From a virus: DNA of 30,555 nt. Of the stretch, positions 6,800-15,915 are shown in pieces. The stretch is taken from IMG/VR virus record IMGVR_UViG_3300010885_060094, positions 1 through 30,555 of that record. One strand, 5' to 3'. Position 1 is the stretch's first letter. Every line of letters starts with the position of its first letter. A program made the position numbers and the translations under genes. Below the pieces are notes generated by a model. That model was not told the origin of the DNA, made no database searches, and saw only the letters and a list, made by a program, of their open reading frames with translations.

Positions 6800-7618
6800 A
6801 TGAGCATTTATGGAAGATTGGGATTTAATTCAACAGACCCAACCACAGATTCGACGGTTACAGATTATAGCAGTGGTGTTGCAAATAATATAGCTTTAAT
6901 GCCTTCGTTGTTAAACCAATGGCAAACGGAAGACATTGCAAATTCAAGTGTTAATGGTTATTTTGTTAATCCGGTTGCAGGTGTGACTGCAACAATATCA
7001 TCAACCATGAACTCAATTAATGCTGCAACTATTGGTGTTAATGTACAATCAACCATTTCAAGTACAGTAACACAAGCTTTACACGATTTAGGTAATAGTG
7101 CTGCTTCAGTAGTATCAACTGCCGGAAACTATTTGTATGTGACAAATAGAGAATCAAATGTAGTTGATCCAGGAACCGATACAACAACAGTTCATTATAA
7201 AATTGCCATCGGATATGGAAAAATTCTATCATACATGACTTACCAGTCAGATGGAATACAAAACAACTCTCCTATTATGGGTAACTTTACTAGTATAACT
7301 TTAGGTAATACCTTAAATACATTAAGTAACACATTGTCAACACAACAAATTGCACTTTCTGCTAGTATCACAATGGGTTCTCCTAATACATCCGATTTTA
7401 CATTGGCTCAAACACAAGATTTACAAAATACTGTAAGTTCAATCAGCACCCTGATGACCAAATATCCTGCACAAGATAATGCATTTTTTAATAACTCTAA
7501 ATCGGTAATAAGTGACTATTCAACAGTTTCACCTTTGGCAGAGATGGGTTCTACAGAAAAAATGTTGGTAAACAAATATATTGGAACAGACAAATTAAAA
7601 ACCAGAATAAACTCCTAA
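6800..7618 (+). CDS. Unrecognised structural protein, 272 aa
   Basis: I do not recognise this protein. It is rich in Ser, Thr, Asn and Val and poor in charge, which is typical of beta-rich or fibrous virion parts. It begins 'MSIYGRLGFNSTDPTTDSTV'. The middle contains 'LYVTNRESNVVDPGTDTTTV' and a strand, 'YKIAIGYGKILSYMTYQSDG'. The last 100 residues may be helical with a Ser/Thr-rich face ('LGNTLNTLSNTLSTQQIALS'), ending in a basic 'NKYIGTDKLKTRINS'. A GAGGA ribosome site lies 7 bases before the ATG. Position between the spike gene and gp25 suggests a baseplate or spike accessory role. It could be a spike-tip or hub partner, but no motif shows that. Confidence 0.82.
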   Translation: MSIYGRLGFNSTDPTTDSTVTDYSSGVANNIALMPSLLNQWQTEDIANSSVNGYFVNPVAGVTATISSTMNSINAATIGVNVQSTISSTVTQALHDLGNSAASVVSTAGNYLYVTNRESNVVDPGTDTTTVHYKIAIGYGKILSYMTYQSDGIQNNSPIMGNFTSITLGNTLNTLSNTLSTQQIALSASITMGSPNTSDFTLAQTQDLQNTVSSISTLMTKYPAQDNAFFNNSKSVISDYSTVSPLAEMGSTEKMLVNKYIGTDKLKTRINS

Positions 7619-7625
7619 TAAGAGT

Positions 7626-7633
7626 AATAAATA
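7626..7633 (+). promoter_or_regulatory. Candidate late-promoter box AATAAATA before gp25
   Basis: AATAAATA lies in the 19-base gap between the 272-residue gene and gp25, 4 bases before the gp25 ATG. It matches the NATAAATA late-promoter pattern of T4-like phages. An RNA starting 6-7 bases downstream would be leaderless, so it may be chance in AT-rich DNA. Confidence 0.3.
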
Positions 7634-7637
7634 GAAG

Positions 7638-8033
7638 ATGGCATCAACATTACAAAAAATATACTCAGACTTAGACCTGACATTCAAAAGAGTGCCTGGC
7701 ACTAATGATGTTGCTCTCCGTTATGATGAGAATGCCGTAATAGCCTCGGTTAGAAACCTTTTGCTGACAAATTTTTATGAGAGGCCTTTTCAACCTGACG
7801 TTGGTTCAAATTTAAATAAGTTGTTATTTGAACCAGCAGAAGGATTTACCGCTTCAATCATAGATATGGAAATAAGAAATACTATTAAAAATTATGAAAG
7901 AAGGGTTACGATAAGTGAATTGGAAGTCACACTTAATGCAGATAGTAATGCATTTTTAGTATATTTAAGCTTTTATGTTGGTAATAACTCAGTACCAACA
8001 GCGGTTAACCTAATTCTTCAAAGGTCCAGATAA
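7638..8033 (+). CDS. gp25: Baseplate wedge protein gp25
   Basis: gp25 is the small wedge core protein that binds gp6 and gp53 and helps start sheath assembly. The product has 131 residues; T4 gp25 has 132. It carries the GPW/gp25 family pattern: 'YDENAVIASVRNLLLTNFYE' followed by 'RPFQPDVGSNLNKLLFEP', then 'IRNTIKNYERRVTISELEV' and a final pair of strands. The conserved 'ERPF.PD.G..L..LLFE' segment is intact. The stop overlaps the gp6 start by one base (TAATG). The start is supported by GAAG just upstream and by length. Confidence 0.93.
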   Translation: MASTLQKIYSDLDLTFKRVPGTNDVALRYDENAVIASVRNLLLTNFYERPFQPDVGSNLNKLLFEPAEGFTASIIDMEIRNTIKNYERRVTISELEVTLNADSNAFLVYLSFYVGNNSVPTAVNLILQRSR

Positions 8034-10108
8034 TGGCATCAAATACAAACATACAGATAGCTGATTTAGATTTCTCAAACATTAAGAGGAATTTCATTAC
8101 TTATTTGCAATCACAAGATACTTTTAAAGACTACAATTTTACAGGTTCAGCTCTTTCTACATTATTGGATGTTCTTGCATACAATACACAATATAATGCT
8201 TTCTATTTGAACATGGTTGCAAATGAGATGTTTTTGGATTCAGCAATACAACGCTCTTCGGTGGTATCTCATGCAAAGTTAATGAACTATGTACCAAAAT
8301 CAGCAATTGGACCTATCGCTGAAATTAATGTTGTTTTTGGTGGCGTAACAACAACAAATTTCACAGTTCCAAAATATACAAATTTTATTTCTGAACCAAT
8401 TGGTGGTACAAATTACAATTATGTGGCAACAACAGACACATCGGTTGGAGTTATTAACAATTTTGCAAAATTTCCTAATATTACACTGAAACAAGGAAGT
8501 ATTGCAACATATAATTTCACTGTAAGTTCCACAAATAATTCAAATTATACATACGAAATTCCAGATTCTAATATTGATTTATCCACATTAGAGGTGTTAG
8601 TTCAAGAATCTATTTCAAATAGTTATTATGATATTTACAATAGCCAAACAAATTATTTGGAATTAGGTCCAACTGACAAAGTGTATTTTGTCCAAGAAGC
8701 TGTAAATGGAAACTATCAAATTTATTTTGGTGATGGTGTTTTAGGTAAAAAATTGTCTGATGGAAATCTTGTAAAGGTTACTTACCTAACAACATCAGGA
8801 ACTGCCGGTGGGTTAGCCAATAATTTTGTATTAATGGACAACATTGGTTCTTATTCTACATTGACCATTAATCCAATCATGGCGGCAACACAGGGAACTG
8901 AAAAAGAAACAATTGCTTCTATTAAATTTCAAGCACCAAAGGCCTTTGCTTCACAAGGTCGTGCCGTAAGTAAGAACGATTATATAACAGCAGTTCAACA
9001 AAATTCTTTAGGCATTTCTTTTGATGCAGTTTCTGTTTGGGGTGGTGAAGAAAATGTTCCACCAGTTTATGGTCAAGTTTTTATCTCGCTGAAACCAGCT
9101 GGTGCGTATGATTTAACAATAACTCAGAAAAATTTAATATTGTCACAGGTTCTTAAACCAATCAGCATGATGACTGTTGAACCCACTATTATTGATCCAG
9201 ATTATACTTACATTCAAATATCAGCAAATGTTCTTTATAATCCGGCACAAACCACTCTGACACCAAGTACATTGCAAACAGGTTTACAGAATGCAATTTA
9301 TAATTATGCAGCGAATAATTTAAACACTTTCAATTCAACTTTTAGTTCTTATGATGTTTTAACTACATTAAACTCTTATAGTAAATCTGTTCTTTCTTCA
9401 GATTTTTCTATTAATGTTCAAAAGAAATTTTACCCAACATTAGGAACTGAGACAACATACAACCTATATTTTAATAGTTCATTAAAACGAGGAATGTTTG
9501 GTAGTTCTCTGACTACTTATCCAGGAATAACAATTGTAAATCCAAATAATATTGCAACAACTCTAACTGGAATTTACTTTGAGGAAGTTCCAATTTTGAC
9601 GGTTGGTGTGGATTCCATTTCAGTAATTAACACGGGTTACAATTATACTGCAACACCAACCGTTGTGATTAATGGTGACGGAACAGGTGCAATAGCCACC
9701 GCCAAAATCGTCAACAACAAGTTGTATTCAGTCACCGTAACGAATGCAGGTGTTGGTTATACATCTGCAATAGCCACAATTGTTCCAGCGATTGGAGACA
9801 CAACAGGAACAGGAGCTTCTGTTGTTTTAAAACTACAAGGTCAATATGGTACAGTCAGAAGTTATTATAATGATACAGTGAAAGGTAAGATTATAGTTTC
9901 TGAAAATGTTGGCACTATTGATTATGAAAATGGAGTTATCACTTTAAGCAACTTGAATCCTGTTTCAGTTGAAAATGATTTAGGACAATTAACAGTTTCG
10001 ATGGAACCAACAACAACTATCATATCTTCCGCTTTAAATAGAATAATTACAATCGATCCATATGATCCAGCTGCGGTGAGTGTTGCTGTTACTGCTAAGA
10101 AAAGTTAA
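8033..10108 (+). CDS. gp6: Baseplate wedge protein gp6
   Basis: gp6 forms the continuous inner ring of the baseplate with gp25, gp7 and gp53. This 691-residue protein (T4: about 660) starts with the conserved region 'DLDFSNIKRNFITYLQSQDT', 'SALSTLLDVLAYNTQYNAFY' and 'LNMVANEMFLDSAIQRSSVV'. It continues through 'IYFGDGVLGKKLSDGNLVKV' and 'YLTTSGTAGGLANNF', the baseplate J-like core. The segment near residue 305, 'QGRAVSKNDYITAVQQNS', is another family hallmark. Residues about 525-605 hold a Gly-Tyr-Thr-rich beta module ('SVINTGYNYTATPTVVINGD', 'VTNAGVGYTSAIA') that looks inserted and recurs in gp7, gp8 and the DUF4815-type protein. It overlaps gp25 by one base and is followed by gp7 after four bases. 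Confidence 0.93.
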   Translation: MASNTNIQIADLDFSNIKRNFITYLQSQDTFKDYNFTGSALSTLLDVLAYNTQYNAFYLNMVANEMFLDSAIQRSSVVSHAKLMNYVPKSAIGPIAEINVVFGGVTTTNFTVPKYTNFISEPIGGTNYNYVATTDTSVGVINNFAKFPNITLKQGSIATYNFTVSSTNNSNYTYEIPDSNIDLSTLEVLVQESISNSYYDIYNSQTNYLELGPTDKVYFVQEAVNGNYQIYFGDGVLGKKLSDGNLVKVTYLTTSGTAGGLANNFVLMDNIGSYSTLTINPIMAATQGTEKETIASIKFQAPKAFASQGRAVSKNDYITAVQQNSLGISFDAVSVWGGEENVPPVYGQVFISLKPAGAYDLTITQKNLILSQVLKPISMMTVEPTIIDPDYTYIQISANVLYNPAQTTLTPSTLQTGLQNAIYNYAANNLNTFNSTFSSYDVLTTLNSYSKSVLSSDFSINVQKKFYPTLGTETTYNLYFNSSLKRGMFGSSLTTYPGITIVNPNNIATTLTGIYFEEVPILTVGVDSISVINTGYNYTATPTVVINGDGTGAIATAKIVNNKLYSVTVTNAGVGYTSAIATIVPAIGDTTGTGASVVLKLQGQYGTVRSYYNDTVKGKIIVSENVGTIDYENGVITLSNLNPVSVENDLGQLTVSMEPTTTIISSALNRIITIDPYDPAAVSVAVTAKKS

Positions 10109-10112
10109 TTAA

Positions 10113-13100
10113 ATGTTACAAAGTACCAATAAAACATCGTTACTGGTTCCTTTTCAACTCCCTAAGTTCATTAGTGAGGACCCAAATTACGCCAATTTTG
10201 TCTTGTTCTTACAAGCATACTATGAATGGCTGGAAGAACAAAATAATACTTTGGATTTTAGTAAGAATCTACTTAACTACATGGATGTGGATACAACCAC
10301 AGACCAGTTCTTACAATATTATGTAAATGATTTCATGTCTTATTTTCCACAAGACATATTATCAGATAAAGCCAAAACATTAAAAATAGCAAAGCAACTT
10401 TATGAAAGTAAAGGTACACCTGCATCTTATAGATTTTTGTTTAGAATACTTTACAATTCTGACGTAGATTTCTTTTACACCAAAGATGCGGTTCTAAAAG
10501 CTTCTTCAGGTAAATGGTATGTACCTCGAAGTTTAAAATTGGCGACCAGTGATTCCAATTTTCTGAAAATACAAAATCTAAGATTATTTGGAAACATATC
10601 TAAATCTATTGCAACAGTAGAGGTTGCAATTTTTGATGGACTTAAAACGGAAGTTTTTGTTTCAAATATTGAAAGACTTTTTCAATCAGGTGAAACCGTA
10701 ACAGTTGTAGATTCATCTAATCAAATTGTTTATTTCTTAGGTGGTAAAATTGTTCCTGTAGGAACACCTAATGCTGAATCATTATCGGCTCAAATCATTG
10801 GTCAGATTAGTCAAGTTAAAATTGATCCAAATAATAGAGGTTTATCTTATAGGTCCAAAGATCCAGTTGTTGTTTATGGTGGTTTGAATTCTAATATAGC
10901 AAATCCTGCTGCCGCGATTGTCGAGGTTGGTTCAGTTACATCAGGTTCAATTCAGCGTTTGACCATCGACAAACAGGGTTACGGATATACCACATCAGAT
11001 GCAAACTCACAAATTGGTGGAGCAAATACTTATATTCAATTTTCAAATTTAGTTGGAACAAGTCCACAAGCACCAATTGCGGTTGTTGGTTCGTTGGATC
11101 CAGCTGGTATTGCAAATGTAACATTTATACCAACAGATAGTATTCAATTAAAAAGATACCATTATCTCGGAAATATTGCAGGTAGTTCTGGTGCAAATAC
11201 TTACAATTCAAATACTGGATTATGGACACAACAATCATATCAATTTGCAAATTTGGCCAGTGCAAATGCAAATACAACTTTAGCAAACGCTTTTAGCTTT
11301 ATTAATTTTTCAACATTTCCAATTTCTTCTCTTATTGTTCAAAATCAAGGTGGTGGTCTTTCTGAACCACCTACAATTCAAGCTATATCAGAATATACAA
11401 CCGACGCTTACACACAGACAATCCTTTCAAATCTAGGTATCCTTACACCAATACAAATTGTTCAATCGGGAACAGGTTATGCCAACAATGACCAAATTGC
11501 ATTTATAGGCGGTTCTGGTTATGGTGCATTTGCAAATGTAAAAGTAAATAGTTCAGGTTCAATTGTGTCTGTTGACTATGTAAGCAACTCAACCAATAAG
11601 ATGACTTTGGGTGGTATGGGTTATTTTAATTTACCAACAGTTGTAGTAAAACATACAGCTAATGGAAATGTATCGGTAAGTAAGACAAGCAATATTGTTA
11701 CAGGTAACGGAACTAATTTTACTTCTCAGTTCAGTAACGGTGCATTGTTGGTTTCAAATACAAATATCATTATTGGAACAGTCAAGGCTGTCGTTAATGC
11801 AAACTCAATGATATTGACTGCAAACTCATCTGTTAATCTAAATGCAAACTCATACTACTTGGGAACCTCCATACTATCCGTTAGTGGTATTTTAGGAACA
11901 GGTGCAACTTTTTCACAGGCACTTAACCGTGTTGGTGCAATCACTTCTTTCAACATTATTGACAATGGTCAAGATTACATTTCAAAACCTTCAGTCTCTT
12001 TAAAGGTACAAGATTTAATTGTTTCTAATGTATTTGCAACAAGTGCTCCTTCATCCGGTGATGTAATCTATCAAGGTGCTAATACCAATACTGCAACATA
12101 TACAGCTTTTGTAGATTCAATTAATGTGTTGGAAAATTTTGTTCCTGCAAACAATAGTATATACCAATTAAGAGTTTACAATTACAATTCTATTCCGAAT
12201 AAAAATCTACCGCTAAAAATACAGTCAAAGGATGCAGCAATTACATTGGTTGGTGGTTATACAAATATCCACAATACAACATTTGATAACTCTGTGGAGA
12301 ATACCAGATTTGATTCTGCGAATGGTATCATCACATATGGCGACGGTTTTGCAAAGGCGAATGCAACTTTCTTGAATGGTTTGGTTATTGGTGATGGTAA
12401 GTATTTAGATACAACAGGACAACCTAGTGCATTCGATGTATTGCAAAATGAAGATTATAATAACTATACTTATCAAATCACATTATCTAAAGAAATAGAA
12501 AAGTACCGTGATGTTCTATTGAATCTATTACATCCATCGGGAACAAAAGTTATAGGTCGTATTGCAATGACCTCCAATAGTGACATGAATTTTCAAACGG
12601 TTGATGCATTGGATACAGGTCACTCATTAGGTTACTATGCGGGAGATGCAGCAACTGTGACAATTCCAGCAGGTACTGCATCGAATCCTAGCAATAATAT
12701 TGTTAAGTTTAATAATCTTTATGGTGCAAATATTTCGGATTTTGTTACTGCAAATACTACAGAATTGGTGTTCACTTACGGAACTGGATTAAATGATTCA
12801 GTCCATGGTTTAATTATTGCCGTTAATAATGCAGCCAACACAGTAACACTAGAAGATAATATTTGGACATATTTTGCTAACGTGGCGATTGGTTCTTCAG
12901 CAAACGGCAATAACCAAGTAATAAATATACAGTCATTGACATGGAGTTATAACATTGTCAACAATGGTTCGTATAGCAATACTGCATATCCTGTACTGGA
13001 TATTATTCATGTTGGTGATAAGATTACAGTTAACGGCGTAGCTCAAACAGTAACATCATTTAGTTATCCTTATACTTCAGTTACCTTGAGTGGACCATTA

Positions 13101-13265
13101 ACAAGTGGTGCGAATGGTTATATGTCAGTAGGAAGAACATTTACCTCTACACAAGGTAGTGTTCAAATTATTGGACCAGTTGGAGTACAATATTATGCAG
13201 AGTTGGGAACAGAAAACAACAAAATAATTACATCAGAAACAGGCGCATGGTTACTAATAGGATAA
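10113..13265 (+). CDS. gp7: Baseplate wedge protein gp7
   Basis: gp7 is the large wedge protein that connects gp6 with gp8 and gp10. The 1050-residue length is close to T4 gp7 (1032), and the position after gp6 fits. The first 150 residues are conserved: 'FISEDPNYANFVLFLQAYYE', 'DQFLQYYVNDFMSYFPQDIL' and 'LYESKGTPASYRFLFRILYN'. The middle is a chain of beta modules. Several have the Gly-Tyr-Thr pattern ('IDKQGYGYTTSDA', 'IVQSGTGYANNDQIAFIGGS'), and one near residue 530-590 has a 'VTGNGTNFTSQFSNGALLVS' signature. Near residue 785-830, 'NYTYQITLSKEIEKYRDVLL' and 'NLLHPSGTKVIGRIAM' form a second conserved block, also seen in other T4-like gp7 proteins. An AAATG context with no strong ribosome site suggests coupling to gp6. 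Confidence 0.86.
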   Translation: MLQSTNKTSLLVPFQLPKFISEDPNYANFVLFLQAYYEWLEEQNNTLDFSKNLLNYMDVDTTTDQFLQYYVNDFMSYFPQDILSDKAKTLKIAKQLYESKGTPASYRFLFRILYNSDVDFFYTKDAVLKASSGKWYVPRSLKLATSDSNFLKIQNLRLFGNISKSIATVEVAIFDGLKTEVFVSNIERLFQSGETVTVVDSSNQIVYFLGGKIVPVGTPNAESLSAQIIGQISQVKIDPNNRGLSYRSKDPVVVYGGLNSNIANPAAAIVEVGSVTSGSIQRLTIDKQGYGYTTSDANSQIGGANTYIQFSNLVGTSPQAPIAVVGSLDPAGIANVTFIPTDSIQLKRYHYLGNIAGSSGANTYNSNTGLWTQQSYQFANLASANANTTLANAFSFINFSTFPISSLIVQNQGGGLSEPPTIQAISEYTTDAYTQTILSNLGILTPIQIVQSGTGYANNDQIAFIGGSGYGAFANVKVNSSGSIVSVDYVSNSTNKMTLGGMGYFNLPTVVVKHTANGNVSVSKTSNIVTGNGTNFTSQFSNGALLVSNTNIIIGTVKAVVNANSMILTANSSVNLNANSYYLGTSILSVSGILGTGATFSQALNRVGAITSFNIIDNGQDYISKPSVSLKVQDLIVSNVFATSAPSSGDVIYQGANTNTATYTAFVDSINVLENFVPANNSIYQLRVYNYNSIPNKNLPLKIQSKDAAITLVGGYTNIHNTTFDNSVENTRFDSANGIITYGDGFAKANATFLNGLVIGDGKYLDTTGQPSAFDVLQNEDYNNYTYQITLSKEIEKYRDVLLNLLHPSGTKVIGRIAMTSNSDMNFQTVDALDTGHSLGYYAGDAATVTIPAGTASNPSNNIVKFNNLYGANISDFVTANTTELVFTYGTGLNDSVHGLIIAVNNAANTVTLEDNIWTYFANVAIGSSANGNNQVINIQSLTWSYNIVNNGSYSNTAYPVLDIIHVGDKITVNGVAQTVTSFSYPYTSVTLSGPLTSGANGYMSVGRTFTSTQGSVQIIGPVGVQYYAELGTENNKIITSETGAWLLIG

Positions 13266-13268
13266 AAA

Positions 13269-14468
13269 ATGTCAACAATTAAAATCTCAGAATTACCTCA
13301 ATTCAACACAATCGACGCTAACACGGCAAATACGCTGTTCGTTGGCGTTGATAAACCATCTGCACAAACAGTTCAATTTTCTGCACACACTCTTGCAAGA
13401 GGTTTGTATTTAAATGAAACTCTGATTGTAGGCAATAACACCGTATTATTACCAAATACATCAGCACAATTCTCATTGGCTGGTGAATCATATGTCCAGA
13501 CAAATTTTGTTAATCTAAATGGTGGTGGTACCGCAGACCATGTTATCACTGCAAACAATGGTACAGATTCATCATACTTCTTAGATTTAGGTTTTGCAAA
13601 TCCCGGTTATCAACCTGGTTCTGAATTCAACAATATCGGTAATGCTGTTGCTCCGTTAGATGGTTATTTGTATGTTCAAGGTGGTAGTACACCAGGAGTT
13701 CTCGGTGGTAATTTAATTATTGGTACAACGACAGCAAACACTGAAACTAGATTCACGGCATCCGGTGGAACATCTTCAAATGTTATCGCTAAAATGACTT
13801 CCGCCGGTTTCAAAATGGTCAATGGGAATCAAATTTTCTTCTCAGACGGCACTTCACAAAATACTGCGGCTGCTTCTAATGCATACTCACAGGCAGCTTT
13901 TGCATTAGCAAATACAACTGTAATAACACAATCAGCAATTAACACCACACAGAATACAAATATTACTGTTGCTTGGAATACTGCCAACTCAGCAGCATCA
14001 TTTGCTAATGGTGCATTCGTAACAGCTAACTCGGCAGCATCTTTTGCTAATGGTGCTTTTGCTACGGCTAATACTGCTGTACAAAATACTGCAATTATTA
14101 CTCTACAGTCTCTGGTGTTGACAGGCAATTTGACTGCCGATATACTGTATAACACTAGAAGTTATCCAAACTCTCAAACAGCTGTAACTTTATCTTTTGC
14201 AACAGACACATGGGTTCGTGCAAACATTGCTGCAAATTTTGCGGTTACATTGTCCAACTTTAAAGCAGGTTCTGATATTGTATTGTTTATTACAAATACA
14301 GCAACTGGTGGTGGTTCCGCAAAAACAATTACACACGGTTGTTCTGCATTAAATTCTACAGTAGGTGCAACAACATTTACTTTGGGTGGATTGACAACCG
14401 CCAGAATCAAATACTATTCTTTTGATGGTGACCTTGCAAACACCTATGCATCCATCTCCTACAGTTAA
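13269..14468 (+). CDS. Fibre-like virion protein between gp7 and gp8
   Basis: The 399-residue protein starts 'MSTIKISELPQFNTIDANTA', then 'NTLFVGVDKPSAQTVQFSAH' and 'TLARGLYLNETLIVGNN'. This N-terminal type is common on baseplate-attached fibres of marine T4-like phages. Near residue 195 is 'GNQIFFSDGTSQNTAA', the same D-G-T-x-Q module found in the large fibre at 23136. It is followed by Ala/Asn repeats ('YSQAAFALANT', 'SFANGAFVTANSAA', 'SFANGAFATAN') that probably trimerise. The C-terminal 110 residues form a beta tip with 'FSTDTWVR'-like features, here 'LSFATDTWVRANIAANFAVT', then 'KTITHGCSALNST' and 'RIKYYSFDGDLANTY'. That is a plausible adhesin head. AGGA lies just before the overlapping stop of gp7. 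T4 has no gene between 7 and 8. Exact role unknown. Confidence 0.85.
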   Translation: MSTIKISELPQFNTIDANTANTLFVGVDKPSAQTVQFSAHTLARGLYLNETLIVGNNTVLLPNTSAQFSLAGESYVQTNFVNLNGGGTADHVITANNGTDSSYFLDLGFANPGYQPGSEFNNIGNAVAPLDGYLYVQGGSTPGVLGGNLIIGTTTANTETRFTASGGTSSNVIAKMTSAGFKMVNGNQIFFSDGTSQNTAAASNAYSQAAFALANTTVITQSAINTTQNTNITVAWNTANSAASFANGAFVTANSAASFANGAFATANTAVQNTAIITLQSLVLTGNLTADILYNTRSYPNSQTAVTLSFATDTWVRANIAANFAVTLSNFKAGSDIVLFITNTATGGGSAKTITHGCSALNSTVGATTFTLGGLTTARIKYYSFDGDLANTYASISYS

Positions 14469-14474
14469 TAAATA
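14467..14474 (+). promoter_or_regulatory. Candidate late-promoter box AATAAATA before gp8
   Basis: AATAAATA overlaps the TAA stop of the preceding gene and ends 4 bases before the gp8 ATG. The arrangement is the same as before gp25. An RNA from it would be almost leaderless. No Shine-Dalgarno sequence precedes this gp8 start, which would fit a leaderless message, but chance is also likely. Confidence 0.3.
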
Positions 14475-14478
14475 AATC

Positions 14479-15903
14479 ATGGCATCAAATCTAAACATAC
14501 TTACAAATCAAGCAAAAGTAATCAGAGTTGAGACGGATTATTACAATCCTTCTGTTAAACTGAATGGTGCTTCGATTAATTCCATCTATGCGTTCTTAGG
14601 ACAAGAAGATTCATGGCCTGTAGTTGATTCTGTAGAAACACCAACACAACCAACCGAAGACCAAACGTATCTTAAAAAAGTATTTAAGAATATGTTTGCG
14701 GCAAAATTGATAAATGCCAGTAACATTTCACCTGTAATCCAAAGAATTAATTGGGCAAACAACACCAACTTTTTTGCATATTCTGATTCTATAAACATGA
14801 ATGCAAAAGATGTCAATGGTTTTCCGTTGTATAATTTCTATATAAAGAACAGGTACGACCAAGTTTTCAAATGTCTTGCGAATAATAATGGTGGTTTGTC
14901 CACATCTGAACCATATTTTCAACCGGGTTCATATGGAACAAACAATATCTATCAAGGCGATGACCTGTACAAGTGGAAATATATGTATACCGTTGACGGA
15001 GCACTCAAGAAAAGCTTCTTAGATACTAATTGGATGCCGGTTCCTGTAGGTGCAAACACACCACAACCATATTTGACCAATGCGGGTTACGGAGACATTG
15101 AGGTAATCAATGTGACTAATGGAGGAACAGGATACGATGCTGTTAATACATTTATCGTTGTTACTATAACTGGAGATGGAACAGGAAGCGTTGCAAATAT
15201 AACCAATTCACAAATATCTGCTGGTGTTATTAAAGACGTTGTGGTGAAACCTGGTTTTTCTGGCAAAAACTACACTTATGCCAACGCAGCAATAACTGCA
15301 TATACATCATCTAATATGGCCATCATTTCTTCGGGAAGTTCAGGAGCAACAGCATCTGCTCCAATCTCACCTGTTGGAGGTCATGCATATGATCCTATTT
15401 CAGAATTGGGTTGCAATCATGTTATGTATGCAGTCGAATTCAATGGTTCGGAAGGTGGAATTTTACCTACGACAGGTGTAGATTATCGCCAAGTTGGACT
15501 ACTTGTTAATCCACAGGCTTACGGCGCCAGTGGTGCGGTGTTGGCTAATAGTGTAATTTACAATACTTCCACACAATTTTTACTATCATCAGGTGCAGGA
15601 AATTTCTATACACCAGATGAAGTTGTGCAACAAAAAGATGCAAATGGAAATGTGTTATATTTTGGAACAGTTTTAAATTTCAACACATCAACCAATATTT
15701 TACAACTGATAAATACAGGTGGAACATATATTGTTGGCCAATCAATTATCGGTGCAACCTCAGGTGCTTCCAGAGTTGTTTTGAATGTTACAGAACCATC
15801 TCTCATTCCATTCTCAGGATATATAACCTATGTTGAGAATAGAGTTGGTGTTCAAAGAAGTAATGATGGCATCGAACAATTTAAATTTGTACTAGGTTAC
15901 TAA
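14479..15903 (+). CDS. gp8: Baseplate wedge protein gp8
   Basis: gp8 is a dimeric wedge protein bound to gp7 and gp10 in T4. This 474-residue version (T4: 334) has the family landmarks in order: 'SINSIYAFLGQEDSWP', 'VIQRINWANNTNFFAY', 'YNFYIKNRYDQVFKCLANNN', 'NIYQGDDLYKWKYMYTVDGA' (T4: a G-D-G-Y-V-W-E-Y-L-F-E segment), 'YRQVGLLVNP' (T4: ISIITNP) and a final 'SGYITYVENRVGVQRS' (T4: GEMIYMENRPPI). The extra length comes mainly from residues about 208-310, a Gly-Tyr-Thr-rich beta module with 'VTNGGTGYDAVNTFIVVTIT', and from a loop after residue 340. It is preceded by the fibre-like gene and followed by an AAAGG site for the giant protein. Confidence 0.88.
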   Translation: MASNLNILTNQAKVIRVETDYYNPSVKLNGASINSIYAFLGQEDSWPVVDSVETPTQPTEDQTYLKKVFKNMFAAKLINASNISPVIQRINWANNTNFFAYSDSINMNAKDVNGFPLYNFYIKNRYDQVFKCLANNNGGLSTSEPYFQPGSYGTNNIYQGDDLYKWKYMYTVDGALKKSFLDTNWMPVPVGANTPQPYLTNAGYGDIEVINVTNGGTGYDAVNTFIVVTITGDGTGSVANITNSQISAGVIKDVVVKPGFSGKNYTYANAAITAYTSSNMAIISSGSSGATASAPISPVGGHAYDPISELGCNHVMYAVEFNGSEGGILPTTGVDYRQVGLLVNPQAYGASGAVLANSVIYNTSTQFLLSSGAGNFYTPDEVVQQKDANGNVLYFGTVLNFNTSTNILQLINTGGTYIVGQSIIGATSGASRVVLNVTEPSLIPFSGYITYVENRVGVQRSNDGIEQFKFVLGY

Positions 15904-15915
15904 AGGAAAAAAATG
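15901..15915 (+). promoter_or_regulatory. Identical 15-base junction TAAAGGAAAAAAATG, copy 1
   Basis: The stop of gp8, an AAAGG ribosome site and the start of the next gene form the 15-mer TAAAGGAAAAAAATG. The identical sequence occurs at 27855-27869 and 29517-29531, again as stop, ribosome site and start. It is a good ribosome site and fixes the start at 15913. Confidence 0.85.

Noticed and set aside
12918-12927. ATAAATA motif inside gp7, and another inside the small coiled-coil gene near 23045
   Set aside because: They lie within coding sequence, are not followed by a gene start at a useful distance, and are expected by chance in AT-rich DNA.
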